From Verrucomicrobiaceae bacterium (GTDB lineage: Bacteria > Verrucomicrobiota > Verrucomicrobiia > Verrucomicrobiales > Verrucomicrobiaceae), in NCBI GenBank assembly GCA_016795375.1, contig JAEUHJ010000167.1, forward strand, positions 1-64,000: 64,000 nucleotides of DNA, given 5' to 3'. A program made the translations under genes and the position numbers. Of this stretch, positions 24,302 through 32,580 are shown one piece after another (position 1 is the first letter of the stretch; the number at the start of each line of letters is the position of its first letter). Below the pieces are notes generated by a model, which worked only from the letters and a program-made list of their open reading frames with translations, did no database searches and was not told the origin of the DNA.

Positions 24302-25977
24302 TCGCCAACATGCGCTCGTTCTTTCGCCCGCGCCTTTTCGAAATCTTCCACCGCTACTCGCGAGCGGATTTCTTCGCCGATTTCGCCGCAGGAGCGACCG
24401 TGGGCATCATCGCGCTGGCGCTCTCGATGGCGTTGGGCATCGCCAGCGAACGCACGCCGGGCGTGGGCGTGGTCACGGCGATCATCGCGGGATTCCTCAC
24501 CGCCGCGTGCAGCGGCTCCCGGGTTCAAATCGGCGGGCCGACCGCGGCGTTCATCCCGGTCGTCGTCGGCGTCGCGCAAGGCTACGGCGTGGACGGGCTC
24601 GTCGTCTGCACGCTGCTCGCGGGCGTGATGCTCATCGTCATGGGCGCCGCACGGCTGGGCGTGATGATCAAATACATCCCCATGCCCGTCATCGCCGGGT
24701 TCACCGCCGGAATCGCGATCTACATCTTCAGCACGCAGGTGAAGGACTTCCTCGGCCTCAGCATCCCCGGCGCGGTGCCTGCGGAATTCATCCATAAAAT
24801 GCGCGTCCTCGTGGCGCACATCGACACCCTGCACTGGCCGAGCGTGGGCGTCGCCGCGGGCTCGCTCGCGATATTGAAGGCATGGCCGCAGCGATGGGGG
24901 CGGCATGTTCCCGCGAGCATCGTGGCGGTCGTCGCCGGCACGGTGCTGGTCGTAGCGTTCCGCATCCCGGTGGAGACCATCGGCACTCGCTTCGGCGCCG
25001 ATGCGATCCCGCGCAGCCTGCCGGTGCCGCGGGTTCCGGATTTCGACTGGAGCGCGCTCGGCGGGCTCATCCGTCCGGCCTTCACCATCGCGCTGCTCGC
25101 GGCCATCGAGTCGCTGCTTTGTGCCGTCGTCGCGGACGGCATGATCGAGGACAGGCACGACTCGAACACCGAACTGTGCGCGCAGGGCCTCGCGAACATC
25201 GGCAGCGCGCTTTTCGCCGGGCTTCCCGCCACCGGTGCCCTCGCTCGCACTGCCGCGAACATCCGCAGCGGCGCGCGCAGCCCCGTCGCCGGGATGATTC
25301 ACTCGCTCACCATCCTTGGCGTCGTCCTCGCCGGCGGGCCGCTCGCGTGCCACGTCCCGCTGCCGGTGCTCAGCGCGGTGCTCGTCGTCGTCGCGCTGAA
25401 CATGGGGGAGTGGCGTCACTTCGCCCGGCTGCGCCACTGGCCGCGCAGCGATGTCGCCGTCTTCCTGCTCACTTTCTCGCTCACCGTGCTGACGGACATC
25501 ACCATCGCCGTCGAAGTCGGCATGGTGCTCTCCAGCGTCCTTTTCATCCGGCGCATCGCTGAAACCACGAAGCTCATCAGCGTGGACGAGCGCGCGCTCG
25601 ACTACGACGGTCCGCAGTCGCTGCATGGCAAGACGCTGCCGCCCGGCGTGGTTGCCTTCCAGCTTCAGGGCGCATTCATGTTCGGGGCCACCGACCGGCT
25701 GGAGAGCATCCTGACCCGCAGCGACCAGAAGCCGCGCGTCATCGTCCTCGGCATGACCCGCGTGCTCGCCCTCGACGCCACCGGCCTGCACGCGCTGGAG
25801 GACTTTCACGACGACGTCCGTGCGCACGGAGGGCAGCTCCTCATTGCAGGCGTCCACACCCATCCCTTGACGGCGCTCGGCAGGGGTGGTTTCGTCGAAC
25901 GCCTCGGCAAGGAAAATTTCTGCCCCGACATGGACGCAGCGATCGAGCGGGCCGGGGCGCTGGTGGACGCGCAATGA
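24298..25977 (+). CDS. SulP-family anion transporter with STAS domain
   Basis: 559 residues from a GTG at 24298, with an ATG at 24310 as an equally good start. DFAAGATVGIIALALSMALGIAS is the first SulP helix and signature. About 10-12 hydrophobic segments follow up to residue 420, including GSRVQIGGPTAAFI, and a cytoplasmic STAS domain covers about 440-559 (VVAFQLQGAFMFG, VIVLGMTRVLALDATGLHAL). SulP proteins move sulfate, bicarbonate, dicarboxylates or related anions across the inner membrane. It sits between the RM island and the epimerase. Sulfate handling would suit a sulfatase-rich genome, but a role with sialic acid cannot be excluded. Confidence 0.9.
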   Translation: MIANMRSFFRPRLFEIFHRYSRADFFADFAAGATVGIIALALSMALGIASERTPGVGVVTAIIAGFLTAACSGSRVQIGGPTAAFIPVVVGVAQGYGVDGLVVCTLLAGVMLIVMGAARLGVMIKYIPMPVIAGFTAGIAIYIFSTQVKDFLGLSIPGAVPAEFIHKMRVLVAHIDTLHWPSVGVAAGSLAILKAWPQRWGRHVPASIVAVVAGTVLVVAFRIPVETIGTRFGADAIPRSLPVPRVPDFDWSALGGLIRPAFTIALLAAIESLLCAVVADGMIEDRHDSNTELCAQGLANIGSALFAGLPATGALARTAANIRSGARSPVAGMIHSLTILGVVLAGGPLACHVPLPVLSAVLVVVALNMGEWRHFARLRHWPRSDVAVFLLTFSLTVLTDITIAVEVGMVLSSVLFIRRIAETTKLISVDERALDYDGPQSLHGKTLPPGVVAFQLQGAFMFGATDRLESILTRSDQKPRVIVLGMTRVLALDATGLHALEDFHDDVRAHGGQLLIAGVHTHPLTALGRGGFVERLGKENFCPDMDAAIERAGALVDAQ

Positions 25978-26035
25978 TTGATTGAACAAAAACGCTTCCC
26001 CGCATCCGGTCGACCGGTCCGATCCTCCCCCGAAT

Positions 26036-27238
26036 ATGCACAACGCCACACACACCGATCTCACCACCCCCGGAAGCCGCGCACACCTCGCGGAGCTCTA
26101 TCGCAGCACCCTCGTCGATGACGTGATGCCCTTCTGGCTCCGTCACGGCATGGATCGCGAGCACGGCGGCATCATCACCGCGCTCGATCGCGACGGCTCG
26201 CGCCTCGATACCGACAAGAGCGTGTGGTTCCAGGGCCGCGCGGGCTGGATGTTTGGCACACTTTACAACACCGTCGAGCCGCGCCCCGAGTGGCTGGAGG
26301 CGGCGCGCTCCTGTGTCGAGTTCTCGCGCAAGCATTGCCATTCTCCCGAAGGCAAAATGTGGTTCACCGTCACCCGCGAAGGCGCGCCGCTGCGCATGCG
26401 GCGCTACGTTTTCAGCGAGAGCTTCGCCGCCATCAGCTACGCCGCCTTTGCCAAAGCCACCGGCGAGCAACGCGCCGCCGCCGACGCGGTGAAAGCGTGG
26501 GCCGCCTATCTGCGCCTCAGCTTCGAGCCGGGCGCCATGCTGGCGAAATTCGAGCCCACACGCCCGATGAAAGGCATCGGCGCGCTCATGATCGGCATCG
26601 TCACCGCCCAGGAACTCCGCGCGAACCTCGGCGACATCGCCGTCTCAGGAAAAACGTGCGGCGAGTGGATCACCGCCTTCATCACCGAGATCGAGCGCGA
26701 CTTTTTGAAGCCGGAGCATCAGGCGCTCATGGAAGTCGTCGCGCCGGGCGGTGAGATCATCCATCACATCGACGGGACGACGTTGAATCCCGGCCACGCC
26801 ATCGAGTGCGCCTGGTTCATCATGCATGAAGGCCGCCACCGCGGCGAGCCGCGCCTCATCGCCCTCGGCGCGCAAATCCTCGACTGGATGTGGGCGCGCG
26901 GCTGGGACGCGGAGCACGGCGGCATGCTCTACTTCGCCGAGCTGAACGGCAGGCCCGTGCAGGAATACTGGCATGACATGAAATTCTGGTGGCCGCACAA
27001 CGAGGCCCTCATCGCCACGCTGCTTGCCTGGAAACTCACCGGCGAAGCCCGTTACGCGAAAATGCACGCGCAAGTCCACGACTGGGCCTTCACCCATTTC
27101 CCCGACCGCGAGCACGGCGAGTGGTTCGGCTACCTCCATCGCGACGGCAGCGTGTCCCAACCTGCCAAAGGCAACATGTTCAAAGGCCCCTTCCACCTGC
27201 CGCGCGCGCTGTGGTATTGCGCACGGGAGCTGGCGTGA
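26036..27238 (+). CDS. N-acylglucosamine 2-epimerase (AGE family)
   Basis: 400 residues from the ATG at 26036; the frame upstream (from a TTG at 25982) is discarded. The alpha6/alpha6-barrel AGE pattern is clear: VMPFWLRHGMDREHGGI at the start, WFQGRAGWMFGTLYN, HAIECAWFIMHE, WDAEHGGMLYF, KFWWPHNEALIA and FPDREHGEWFGYL. These carry the conserved His, Arg and Glu residues of the active site. It interconverts ManNAc and GlcNAc in the cytoplasm, the step after N-acetylneuraminate lyase. It completes the sialic-acid route begun at 14156, from which it is now separated by the RM island and the SulP gene. Confidence 0.85.
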   Translation: MHNATHTDLTTPGSRAHLAELYRSTLVDDVMPFWLRHGMDREHGGIITALDRDGSRLDTDKSVWFQGRAGWMFGTLYNTVEPRPEWLEAARSCVEFSRKHCHSPEGKMWFTVTREGAPLRMRRYVFSESFAAISYAAFAKATGEQRAAADAVKAWAAYLRLSFEPGAMLAKFEPTRPMKGIGALMIGIVTAQELRANLGDIAVSGKTCGEWITAFITEIERDFLKPEHQALMEVVAPGGEIIHHIDGTTLNPGHAIECAWFIMHEGRHRGEPRLIALGAQILDWMWARGWDAEHGGMLYFAELNGRPVQEYWHDMKFWWPHNEALIATLLAWKLTGEARYAKMHAQVHDWAFTHFPDREHGEWFGYLHRDGSVSQPAKGNMFKGPFHLPRALWYCARELA

Positions 27239-27615
27239 AAGTGCGTTGCGCGCATTCAGGGGGGACTGATAACACCCGGAGGTGTCGCGGAACTTTTTTG
27301 GTTTTTCGTGAGTTTGGGAGAACGGCCCGATGACGCGGGCTGTGAGGGGTGAAGGCCGCGCGCGGGGAAGCTGCCCGCGCCCATGGAGCGAACCTGTGGA
27401 GTTGTGCCGTCGCGAAATGCGGCAGCCGGAAGACAAACTCCAAGGAAGCGCTGAATCAAACCACAGAGGCAGGATGGATGCAGAGAAGAACCGTCGGGAA
27501 TCAACCTCCGCGTTCATCGTGCCTCGGCGGTTGATGAATTGTTCAGTGTCTCCCTAATCCTTCGGCGGCTGTTGCGTTGTTTTTGGGCCGGTCACCGGTC
27601 TCAAACTCTCCTGCC
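27239..27615. other. 377-base intergenic region with small hairpin
   Basis: No gene is supported. A small dyad ACACC-CGGA-GGTGT lies at 27272-27285, and a T run (TTTTTT) follows 8 bases later at 27294. It could be a weak terminator for the epimerase transcript, but the stem is only 5 bp. The rest (27320-27540) is GC-rich with short ORFs in several frames and no promoter that I can identify. Confidence 0.4.
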
Positions 27616-30015
27616 ATGCCCATCAAGCCACTTTCCTCCTCCTTCGCCGCGATGCTGATCACTGTCTCATCTGCTGCGACATTGCATGCGGCGGCTCCGC
27701 TGGTGTTTAACACCACGGCCCCGGTCAATGATTTGCAGGGGACGCTGGCGGCCGAGGTGCGGTTTGCGCAGAGCCAGATCATCCCGGCGCATCCGCGTGA
27801 GGGGGACGATCAGCCGCACCTCATCGGCCTGCGCAGGAGCCTGCTGCTGGTGCGCCCGCTGAAGCCGGATGACATCACGCCGATGATCCTCAGCGCCCGT
27901 GATGCGCAGGGGAAGGCTCTCGGCGCGCTGAAGCTCGCCGCGCCGAAGCTGCTGCCGAAGACCGCGTTTCATGTGGAGGATGTGCCGGAGGGCGGGATCG
28001 ATTTCACGCCGCTGGCAGGCCCCAGCAAGGCGCTGCGCAGCGAGCTGGGAAATCTCAGCGACGCGAAAGGGGCCTTCCTCACCGATCTGCTCAAAAACAA
28101 CGCCGTGGTGGACATCGAGACGGCGGATGGCCGCTGGGTGCGTGACATTTACCTGCCGGTGGATTCAGCGTTGGATGGGAAAATGGTCCGCGTGAAGTCC
28201 CAGGCCGGCTACGGCTCCACCATCCACTTTCGTGAGAGGAAGACGCCCATCTCACGCGGGCAGAGCCTTCAATTCAAATGCCTGGGCGGAAAATGGTTTC
28301 AGGACGGCGAGCTGGACAACAACGCCATCGTCTATGCCGAGCACACTTGGAGCGGCGTGCTGCCGGCGGAGTGGATCGCGCCCGGCCTGGTGCTCGAACT
28401 CCGCCAGGGCGCCGCCAGCGGCACGCTCGGCGATGTGAAAGTGGGCGCGCCCACGCAGTTGCTCATCCACACCATCGATGTGGGCATGCTGACCACGCCG
28501 CGCGGCGAGTTTGCCTTTGCCAGGGACCCTGAGGCGCACCGCGAGTATTTCCAAACCGTGCCCGTGAGCCGCCTCATCGTGGCGCAATACGCCCCGCTCA
28601 CCCTCACGGAGGTGATGATGCCTGATGGCACGCTGCTCAAAGAGCAAGACCCCGGCGAGGGCGGCTGGCACACCGGCGGCATGCGCCAGAGCATCGGCAA
28701 GGAGCTCATCTCCCACGGCATCGACAACGCGAACTACGGCCTGCACAGCACGCCCGGCCAGGGTGAGAAAAGCCATCCCTACACCGCCGCGCAGCTCGCC
28801 GCGCACACGAACCGCGGCAGGTATGCCAACGGCATCAAAGTGCATGGCGGCTCCGGCGGCGGCGGCATCGTCACCCTCGACAACACGATCGGCAACGAGT
28901 TCAGCCACGAAGTGGGGCACAACTACGGCCTCGGCCACTACGTCGGCGGCTTCAAAGGTTCCGTGCATCGCAGCGCCGGCAGCATCAACTCCACCTGGGG
29001 CTGGGACGCGGACAAAAACCGCTTCATCCCGAATTTTTATCCCACCCGCAGCGGCAAGGACACCTGCCAGGATGAAGAGTGCCAGCCGCCCTTTGACGGA
29101 CGCTCCTTCGGCAAGGACGCCATGGCCGGCGGCTCGCCCTTTTCGAACTTCAACCGCTTCACCCTCTACACCCCGTATGTGGCCACGATCATCCAGCGAT
29201 TTCTCGAAGGCAAAGCCGTCTTCGACGCCGTCTCTCCCACCGGTTTCAGCAAATGGAACGCCAGCACCGCGCGCATGGAGCCTTACCGTCACCGCCTGGA
29301 TGTGAGCCGCGAGACGACCGCCCCGGTGGAGGACCTCAGCGCGGAAAAACTCGCCGCGCTGCTCGTCAGGCATGACCTTGTGAAGATCACGATGGGAGAC
29401 GGGAATTGGAACAAGGAAATCCATCTCCCGCCCGCTGCCGCGGCCAACAAAGGCCGCACCGTCAGCCTCGATCACGGCGCTGGCTACAACAGCACCCTCC
29501 ACATCAATGACGGGCAGATCACCATCTCCCGCGGCTTCAAAAAGAGCTACACCTCCGACGGAAAAACCTGGAGCGAGGGCGAGTCCTCGCAGCCGGGCCT
29601 GACCCGCAAGCCGCAGGCATTCGGCGTGCCCGTGGTGACGCTCATCGGCTACTACGATCCCGCTGGAGAGAGGCCCAGCTACATCTATCCCGCGCTGCAC
29701 GGAGCCTGCGGCTTCTGTTATGCTGACGACAGTGGCACCGTGGGTGAGGCAGACACCCAGCTCGTGGTCGAAACCGCCGCCGGCACCGTGCTGCGCTTCC
29801 GCCTCGACAGCGAACCCCTCACCGGCCAGCGCCTGAAAGGCCCCGTCATGCACAAATTCCACGTCAACGTGCCGGAGGCCAGCCGGCCACGCAGCGTCTC
29901 CGTGGTCAGCCGTGGCAAGGTGCTGGTCAAAAAACTGATCACACCGGTGGCCGAAAAACTCACCTTCACCGTGAATGGCCACACAACGCCATCCACTACC
30001 CGCACGCAGCGCTGA
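27616..30015 (+). CDS. Secreted StcE-like zinc metalloprotease (peptidase M66)
   Basis: 799 residues from the ATG at 27616 with a signal peptide (LITVSSAATLHAA). The zinc site HEVGHNYGLGH is at residues 431-441, the extended HExxHxxGxxH metzincin pattern of the M66 family, followed by GSINSTWGWD and ATIIQRFLE. Two similar beta modules flank the catalytic part (about residues 165-250 and 585-670), each with DGxW, a LP turn, GYxST and ISRG. StcE cleaves densely O-glycosylated mucin-type proteins. Standing beside sialidases and a sialate-esterase fusion, it suggests attack on sialylated mucins or similar glycoproteins. Confidence 0.8.
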   Translation: MPIKPLSSSFAAMLITVSSAATLHAAAPLVFNTTAPVNDLQGTLAAEVRFAQSQIIPAHPREGDDQPHLIGLRRSLLLVRPLKPDDITPMILSARDAQGKALGALKLAAPKLLPKTAFHVEDVPEGGIDFTPLAGPSKALRSELGNLSDAKGAFLTDLLKNNAVVDIETADGRWVRDIYLPVDSALDGKMVRVKSQAGYGSTIHFRERKTPISRGQSLQFKCLGGKWFQDGELDNNAIVYAEHTWSGVLPAEWIAPGLVLELRQGAASGTLGDVKVGAPTQLLIHTIDVGMLTTPRGEFAFARDPEAHREYFQTVPVSRLIVAQYAPLTLTEVMMPDGTLLKEQDPGEGGWHTGGMRQSIGKELISHGIDNANYGLHSTPGQGEKSHPYTAAQLAAHTNRGRYANGIKVHGGSGGGGIVTLDNTIGNEFSHEVGHNYGLGHYVGGFKGSVHRSAGSINSTWGWDADKNRFIPNFYPTRSGKDTCQDEECQPPFDGRSFGKDAMAGGSPFSNFNRFTLYTPYVATIIQRFLEGKAVFDAVSPTGFSKWNASTARMEPYRHRLDVSRETTAPVEDLSAEKLAALLVRHDLVKITMGDGNWNKEIHLPPAAAANKGRTVSLDHGAGYNSTLHINDGQITISRGFKKSYTSDGKTWSEGESSQPGLTRKPQAFGVPVVTLIGYYDPAGERPSYIYPALHGACGFCYADDSGTVGEADTQLVVETAAGTVLRFRLDSEPLTGQRLKGPVMHKFHVNVPEASRPRSVSVVSRGKVLVKKLITPVAEKLTFTVNGHTTPSTTRTQR

Positions 30016-30131
30016 GCAGCGGCCTGCCGCGCAGGGTTCCGGATTTTTTTCATTTTCATGTCCTCGTCAGGGGCGCACACTCGTCGTGCTGTGACGGGAG
30101 CTCATCCCGGAACCACGAACCCAGCATCATC

Positions 30132-30662
30132 ATGAACCAACGCGCCCTCCTCATCACCCTCGCCGCCTGCGCGGCGCTCACCTCATGTCAAACCGGCAAG
30201 CCTGCGTCCAACGCCGGTGCCGTCATGCCGCCTCACAAAGGCTCCGCCGCCTTTGAGCGCATGAAATCCCTCGTCGGCAAATGGTCCGGTGAATCCCCCG
30301 AGATGGGGAAGATGATCACCGAGTTCCGCCTCATCGCCGGAGATTCCGTGATCGAGGAGCGTTTCGCCCAAGGCACGCCGATGGAGATGCTCAGCGTCTA
30401 TCACGACGTGAATGGCAAGCTGACGATGACCCACTACTGCATGCTGCGGAACCAGCCGCGCATGAAGCTGGCGAAGGCCACCGCCGACTCCCTCACCTTT
30501 GATCTGGCGCCGACGCCCGGCCTGAATGTCACCAAAGACAAGCACATGCACGGCGCCACCTACACCTTCCTTGATGCGAATCACTTCAAGCTGGCCGGTG
30601 TGGCCATGGAAAACGGCAAACTCTGCCCCTGCGGCCCGCCCGTGGTCTTCACCCGGCAGTAA
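30132..30662 (+). CDS. DUF1579 lipoprotein
   Basis: 176 residues. A lipoprotein signal ends at LTSC with Cys19. The body has the DUF1579 pattern MKSLVGKWSGE near residue 45, ending with a small lipocalin-like beta-barrel layout (VIEERF, MLSVYHDVNGKLTMTHYC). Function unknown. Proteins of this type are frequent targets of ECF sigma factors, and a fragment of one lies just downstream. The 116-base gap before it contains a T-rich stretch followed by TGTCCTCGTC at 30059-30068, which could be an ECF-type promoter. That is a guess. Confidence 0.75.
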   Translation: MNQRALLITLAACAALTSCQTGKPASNAGAVMPPHKGSAAFERMKSLVGKWSGESPEMGKMITEFRLIAGDSVIEERFAQGTPMEMLSVYHDVNGKLTMTHYCMLRNQPRMKLAKATADSLTFDLAPTPGLNVTKDKHMHGATYTFLDANHFKLAGVAMENGKLCPCGPPVVFTRQ

Positions 30663-30763
30663 CAGCATTCAACCCGCACCAACCCACCCACCATGCTCAA
30701 GAAAATCCTCATCGGCCTCGCTGATGCAGCCAAACATGTCACCGCGCCTGCTCCTGCCAGTCC

Positions 30764-31231
30764 ATGAGCGCATCTACATCCGACTTTCTTCTCCTCTTAC
30801 GCGGCCAGTGGGACAAGACGTCCGGCAAGGCTGACATCGAGGCCGGCATCGCCGCCTGTCACTGCCTCGCCGCGGATGAAGCGGGCACAGACTGGGCGCG
30901 CATTCTGAGTCTTTACGATCAACTCCTGCTCATCAAGCCCACATCCATCGTCGCCATGAACCGCAGCGTGGCTCTCGCCCGCGTGAAGGGGCCGCGCGCC
31001 GGACTGGAGGCTCTCGAAAGCATCCGCGGCCGTCATTCGCTGGAGACGCAGCATTTGTATCACGCCATCCGCGCCAGTTTCATCAGCAAACTCGGCCACC
31101 CCGCCGAGGCCCGCGCAGCATGGCAGCGCGCCGCCGAGCTGGCACCGCTGGAGGCCGAACGTGAGTTTTTGCAAAGGCAGGTGGCAAGAGTGAGTTCTTG
31201 GGCACAAACCTCCCTGAATGGCGCATCATGA
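30764..31231 (+). pseudogene. C-terminal fragment of an ECF42-type sigma factor
   Basis: 155 residues. From about residue 22 on it matches the C-terminal TPR-like extension of ECF42 (DUF6596) sigma factors: EAGIAACHCLAADEAGTDWARILSLYDQLL, VAMNRSVALARVKGP, HLYHAIRASFISKLGHPAEARAAWQRA and FLQRQVA. The sigma2 and sigma4 regions that bind promoters are absent upstream. Instead there is a 23-codon open stretch (30692-30763, starting MLKKILIGLADAAK) whose stop overlaps this ATG. It looks like two gene ends joined by deletion. It cannot work as a sigma factor; a small TPR protein is the alternative reading. Confidence 0.6.
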
Positions 31232-31256
31232 CGGCCGGACGCGGCGTTCTTCCTCC

Positions 31257-32399
31257 ATGTTCACATCATTCCGCATTCTCCTCACGCTGTTGTTTGCGAC
31301 GTGGCTGCCCGTGCCGTCAACCAGCGCGCTCGAGCCTGTGCGGGTGAGCCGTGACGGCCAGTCCTTCGTGCTGGCTGGTTCGGGACGTCCGTTCCGTGTC
31401 TGGGGGGTCAACTATGACCACGACAGCGAGGGCGAGAACGGGCGGTTGATCGAGGATTACTGGCATGACGAATGGGAGGTGGTGCGCGCGGATTTCCGCG
31501 AGATGCGCGACCTCGGCGCGAATGTGGTGCGCGTGCATCTACAGCTCGGCAGGTTCATGTCGGGGCCGGACAAGGCGGATGAAAAATCGCTCGCCCAACT
31601 GCGCAAGCTGCTCGCCCTGGCGGAGGAGACCGGGCTGTATCTCGACCTCACCGGCCTCGGCTGCTATCACAAGGCTGACACGCCGCCCTGGTATGATGCG
31701 ATGGACGCGCCCGCGCGCTGGCAGGTGCAGGCCAGGTTTTGGGCGGCCATCGCCCGCGCCTGCCGCGAGTCGCCCGCGGTGTTTTGTTACGACCTGATGA
31801 ACGAGCCGGTCATCGGCGGGAAAAAAGAGGAAGGCTGGCTCGCCGGCGAGCTGGGCGGGAAGCACTTCGTCCAGCGCATTGCCCACGCCCCGGCGCCTCG
31901 CACCAACATCGAGGTTGCAAAGGAGTGGTCCGCCTTGCTCACCAAGGCGATCCGCGCCGAGGATCCCGCTCACCTCATCACCGTCGGCGTCATTCCCTGG
32001 GCGCACACCTGGCCTGGGGCGAAGCCGGTCTTTTACGCGCCGGAGGTGACCGACGTGTTCGACTTCGTGAGCATCCACCTTTACCCCGAGAAGGGCGGTG
32101 TCGAGAAAGCGCTCGCCGCGCTGGCCGTGTATGACCTCGGCAAACCGCTGGTGATCGAGGAGACCTTTCCGTTGAACTGCACGATCGAGGAGATGGATGA
32201 GTTCCTGAAAAAATCACGCGCCCGCGCGGAGGGTCATGTGAGCTTTTACTGGGGCCGCACCATTGAGGAACTCTCCTCGGCGACGGAAAAGAAGGAGATC
32301 GCCGCGCTGATCGCCAAATGGTTCAGCTACTTCCGCGACCAGGCCGAGGCCATGAAGCGGCCTCTTGACCCCAAAGCCGGACGAAAAGGCCGGGAATAG
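31257..32399 (+). CDS. Secreted GH5-like cellulase-fold hydrolase
   Basis: 380 residues from the ATG at 31257; the signal peptide is FRILLTLLFATWLPVPSTSA. It is a single TIM barrel. WGVNYDHDSEGE and GANVVRVHLQLGRF belong to the early strands, CYDLMNEPVIGG holds the acid/base Glu (about residue 182) and PLVIEETFPLNC the nucleophile Glu (about residue 296). An aromatic residue in HVSFYWGRT closes the site. It belongs to clan GH-A and is nearest to GH5; substrate unknown. It is extracytoplasmic. A neighbouring beta-helix protein follows on the same strand after a 181-base gap, which contains nothing recognisable. Confidence 0.75.
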   Translation: MFTSFRILLTLLFATWLPVPSTSALEPVRVSRDGQSFVLAGSGRPFRVWGVNYDHDSEGENGRLIEDYWHDEWEVVRADFREMRDLGANVVRVHLQLGRFMSGPDKADEKSLAQLRKLLALAEETGLYLDLTGLGCYHKADTPPWYDAMDAPARWQVQARFWAAIARACRESPAVFCYDLMNEPVIGGKKEEGWLAGELGGKHFVQRIAHAPAPRTNIEVAKEWSALLTKAIRAEDPAHLITVGVIPWAHTWPGAKPVFYAPEVTDVFDFVSIHLYPEKGGVEKALAALAVYDLGKPLVIEETFPLNCTIEEMDEFLKKSRARAEGHVSFYWGRTIEELSSATEKKEIAALIAKWFSYFRDQAEAMKRPLDPKAGRKGRE

Positions 32400-32580
32400 C
32401 CGCGGGCGATTCCTGGCAACGCGCGAGCATCACCCATGTGCAGTGCCGCCTTCTTGCGCCAGCCGCACCACGCCCGCTTGCCGTCATTCTTGCGATTCAC
32501 GAGTCTCCCGTTGATGAAGGAAGCAAAAAACACCAACCAGCGCTCTTTCATGCTATCAGGTGGTGCTTCCTCGAATCGTC

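Noticed and set aside
24043-26067. A 674-codon open frame on the minus strand
   Set aside because: Antisense to the SulP transporter, whose membrane helices and STAS domain are unmistakable.
27272-27300. Strong intrinsic terminator after the epimerase
   Set aside because: The stem is 5 bp and the T run begins 8 bases beyond it; kept only as a weak remark in the intergenic entry.
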